The position numbers and the translations under genes were made by a program. This document shows positions 63,883-64,000 of a stretch of 64,000 nt of DNA, piece by piece. Numbering within the stretch: the stretch's first letter is position 1; each line of letters starts with the position of its first letter. This DNA comes from Thuidium tamariscinum (Eukaryota > Streptophyta > Bryopsida > Hypnales > Thuidiaceae), in contig OX344756.2 of NCBI GenBank assembly GCA_947034885.2, positions 19,141,489-19,205,488 of the forward strand, written 5' to 3'. The notes under the pieces were generated by a model, which was not told the origin of the DNA, did not search any database, and was given only the letters and a program-made list of their open reading frames with translations.

Positions 63883-64000
63883 CGTCGACGAACGTACGGC
63901 TCGACCTTAGAGCTTCCTAGCTACGTATACAGGAGCACTCAGGAGAACTTGATCGCAGGCGGTGCAGAACGAGGTCGGTAGGATCGGGAGTTTGCTCGTC
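63883..64000 (-). promoter_or_regulatory. Start of the 5' region of copy C, cut by the window end
   Basis: It continues the similarity to the regions upstream of A and B (GACGAACG repeats, TAGAGCTTCC). It is too short to say more. Confidence 0.3.

Noticed and set aside
1..64000. tRNA, rRNA or organelle-derived insertions
   Set aside because: I saw no cloverleaf arms with conserved TTCRA and A/B boxes and no rRNA or plastid gene sequence on either strand by eye; a tRNAscan run would settle this.

Overview
The window is nuclear DNA of a land plant. It is AT-rich, has many short introns with GT/AG borders, carries plant-type leucine-rich-repeat receptor kinase (LRR-RLK) genes, and is packed with small terminal-inverted-repeat (TIR) elements. 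The sequence alone does not let me name the species; the kinase looks like the LRR-VIII type, but the LRR domain is divergent.

The main content is a cluster of three tandem LRR-RLK genes, all on the minus strand. Copy A (2584-12159) can be assembled from 16 exons into one open frame of 831 codons: signal peptide, LRR N-terminal cap, about eight LRR exons, Cys-containing cap, membrane helix, and a kinase with all catalytic residues. Copy B (18591-27756) and copy C (56544-63882) keep the same exon structure. Both carry the same in-frame TGA just after the capped ectodomain, where A has CGA. C also has a frameshift in exon 1, and B has a damaged APE motif. A is therefore the only copy that can encode a complete receptor. 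B and C are pseudogenes, or possibly sources of secreted ectodomains.

A and B are one tandem duplication. Its junction can be read at 17795-17799 (5-bp microhomology ATGGC): the left unit starts at 1950, and the source of the right end is at 43320. Each unit also holds two short coding-like exons of an unrecognised gene upstream of the receptor (13369-13896 and 29314-29840). Comparing A with B gives empty sites for most insertions and so dates them after the duplication.

Inserted elements include a 5.9-kb hAT transposon (30533-36463, 8-bp target duplication) with a broken transposase, itself sitting inside a smaller TIR element and itself invaded by a MITE. There is also a 3.7-kb probable solo LTR (38823-42521, TG...CA, 5-bp duplication). 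A family of about 0.7-kb MITEs has TIR GGGTCATTGCAAGAAA and 4-bp target duplications, and a related subfamily is present. A TTAA-flanked family comes in 0.92-0.94 kb and 0.22 kb forms. There are also CACTA-like MITEs, GGTAGG-ended MITEs, a short poly(A) retroposed tail and a LINE reverse-transcriptase fragment. The stretch 43.4-56.5 kb contains no gene I can support, only such elements and AT-rich filler. I saw no tRNA, rRNA or CRISPR.
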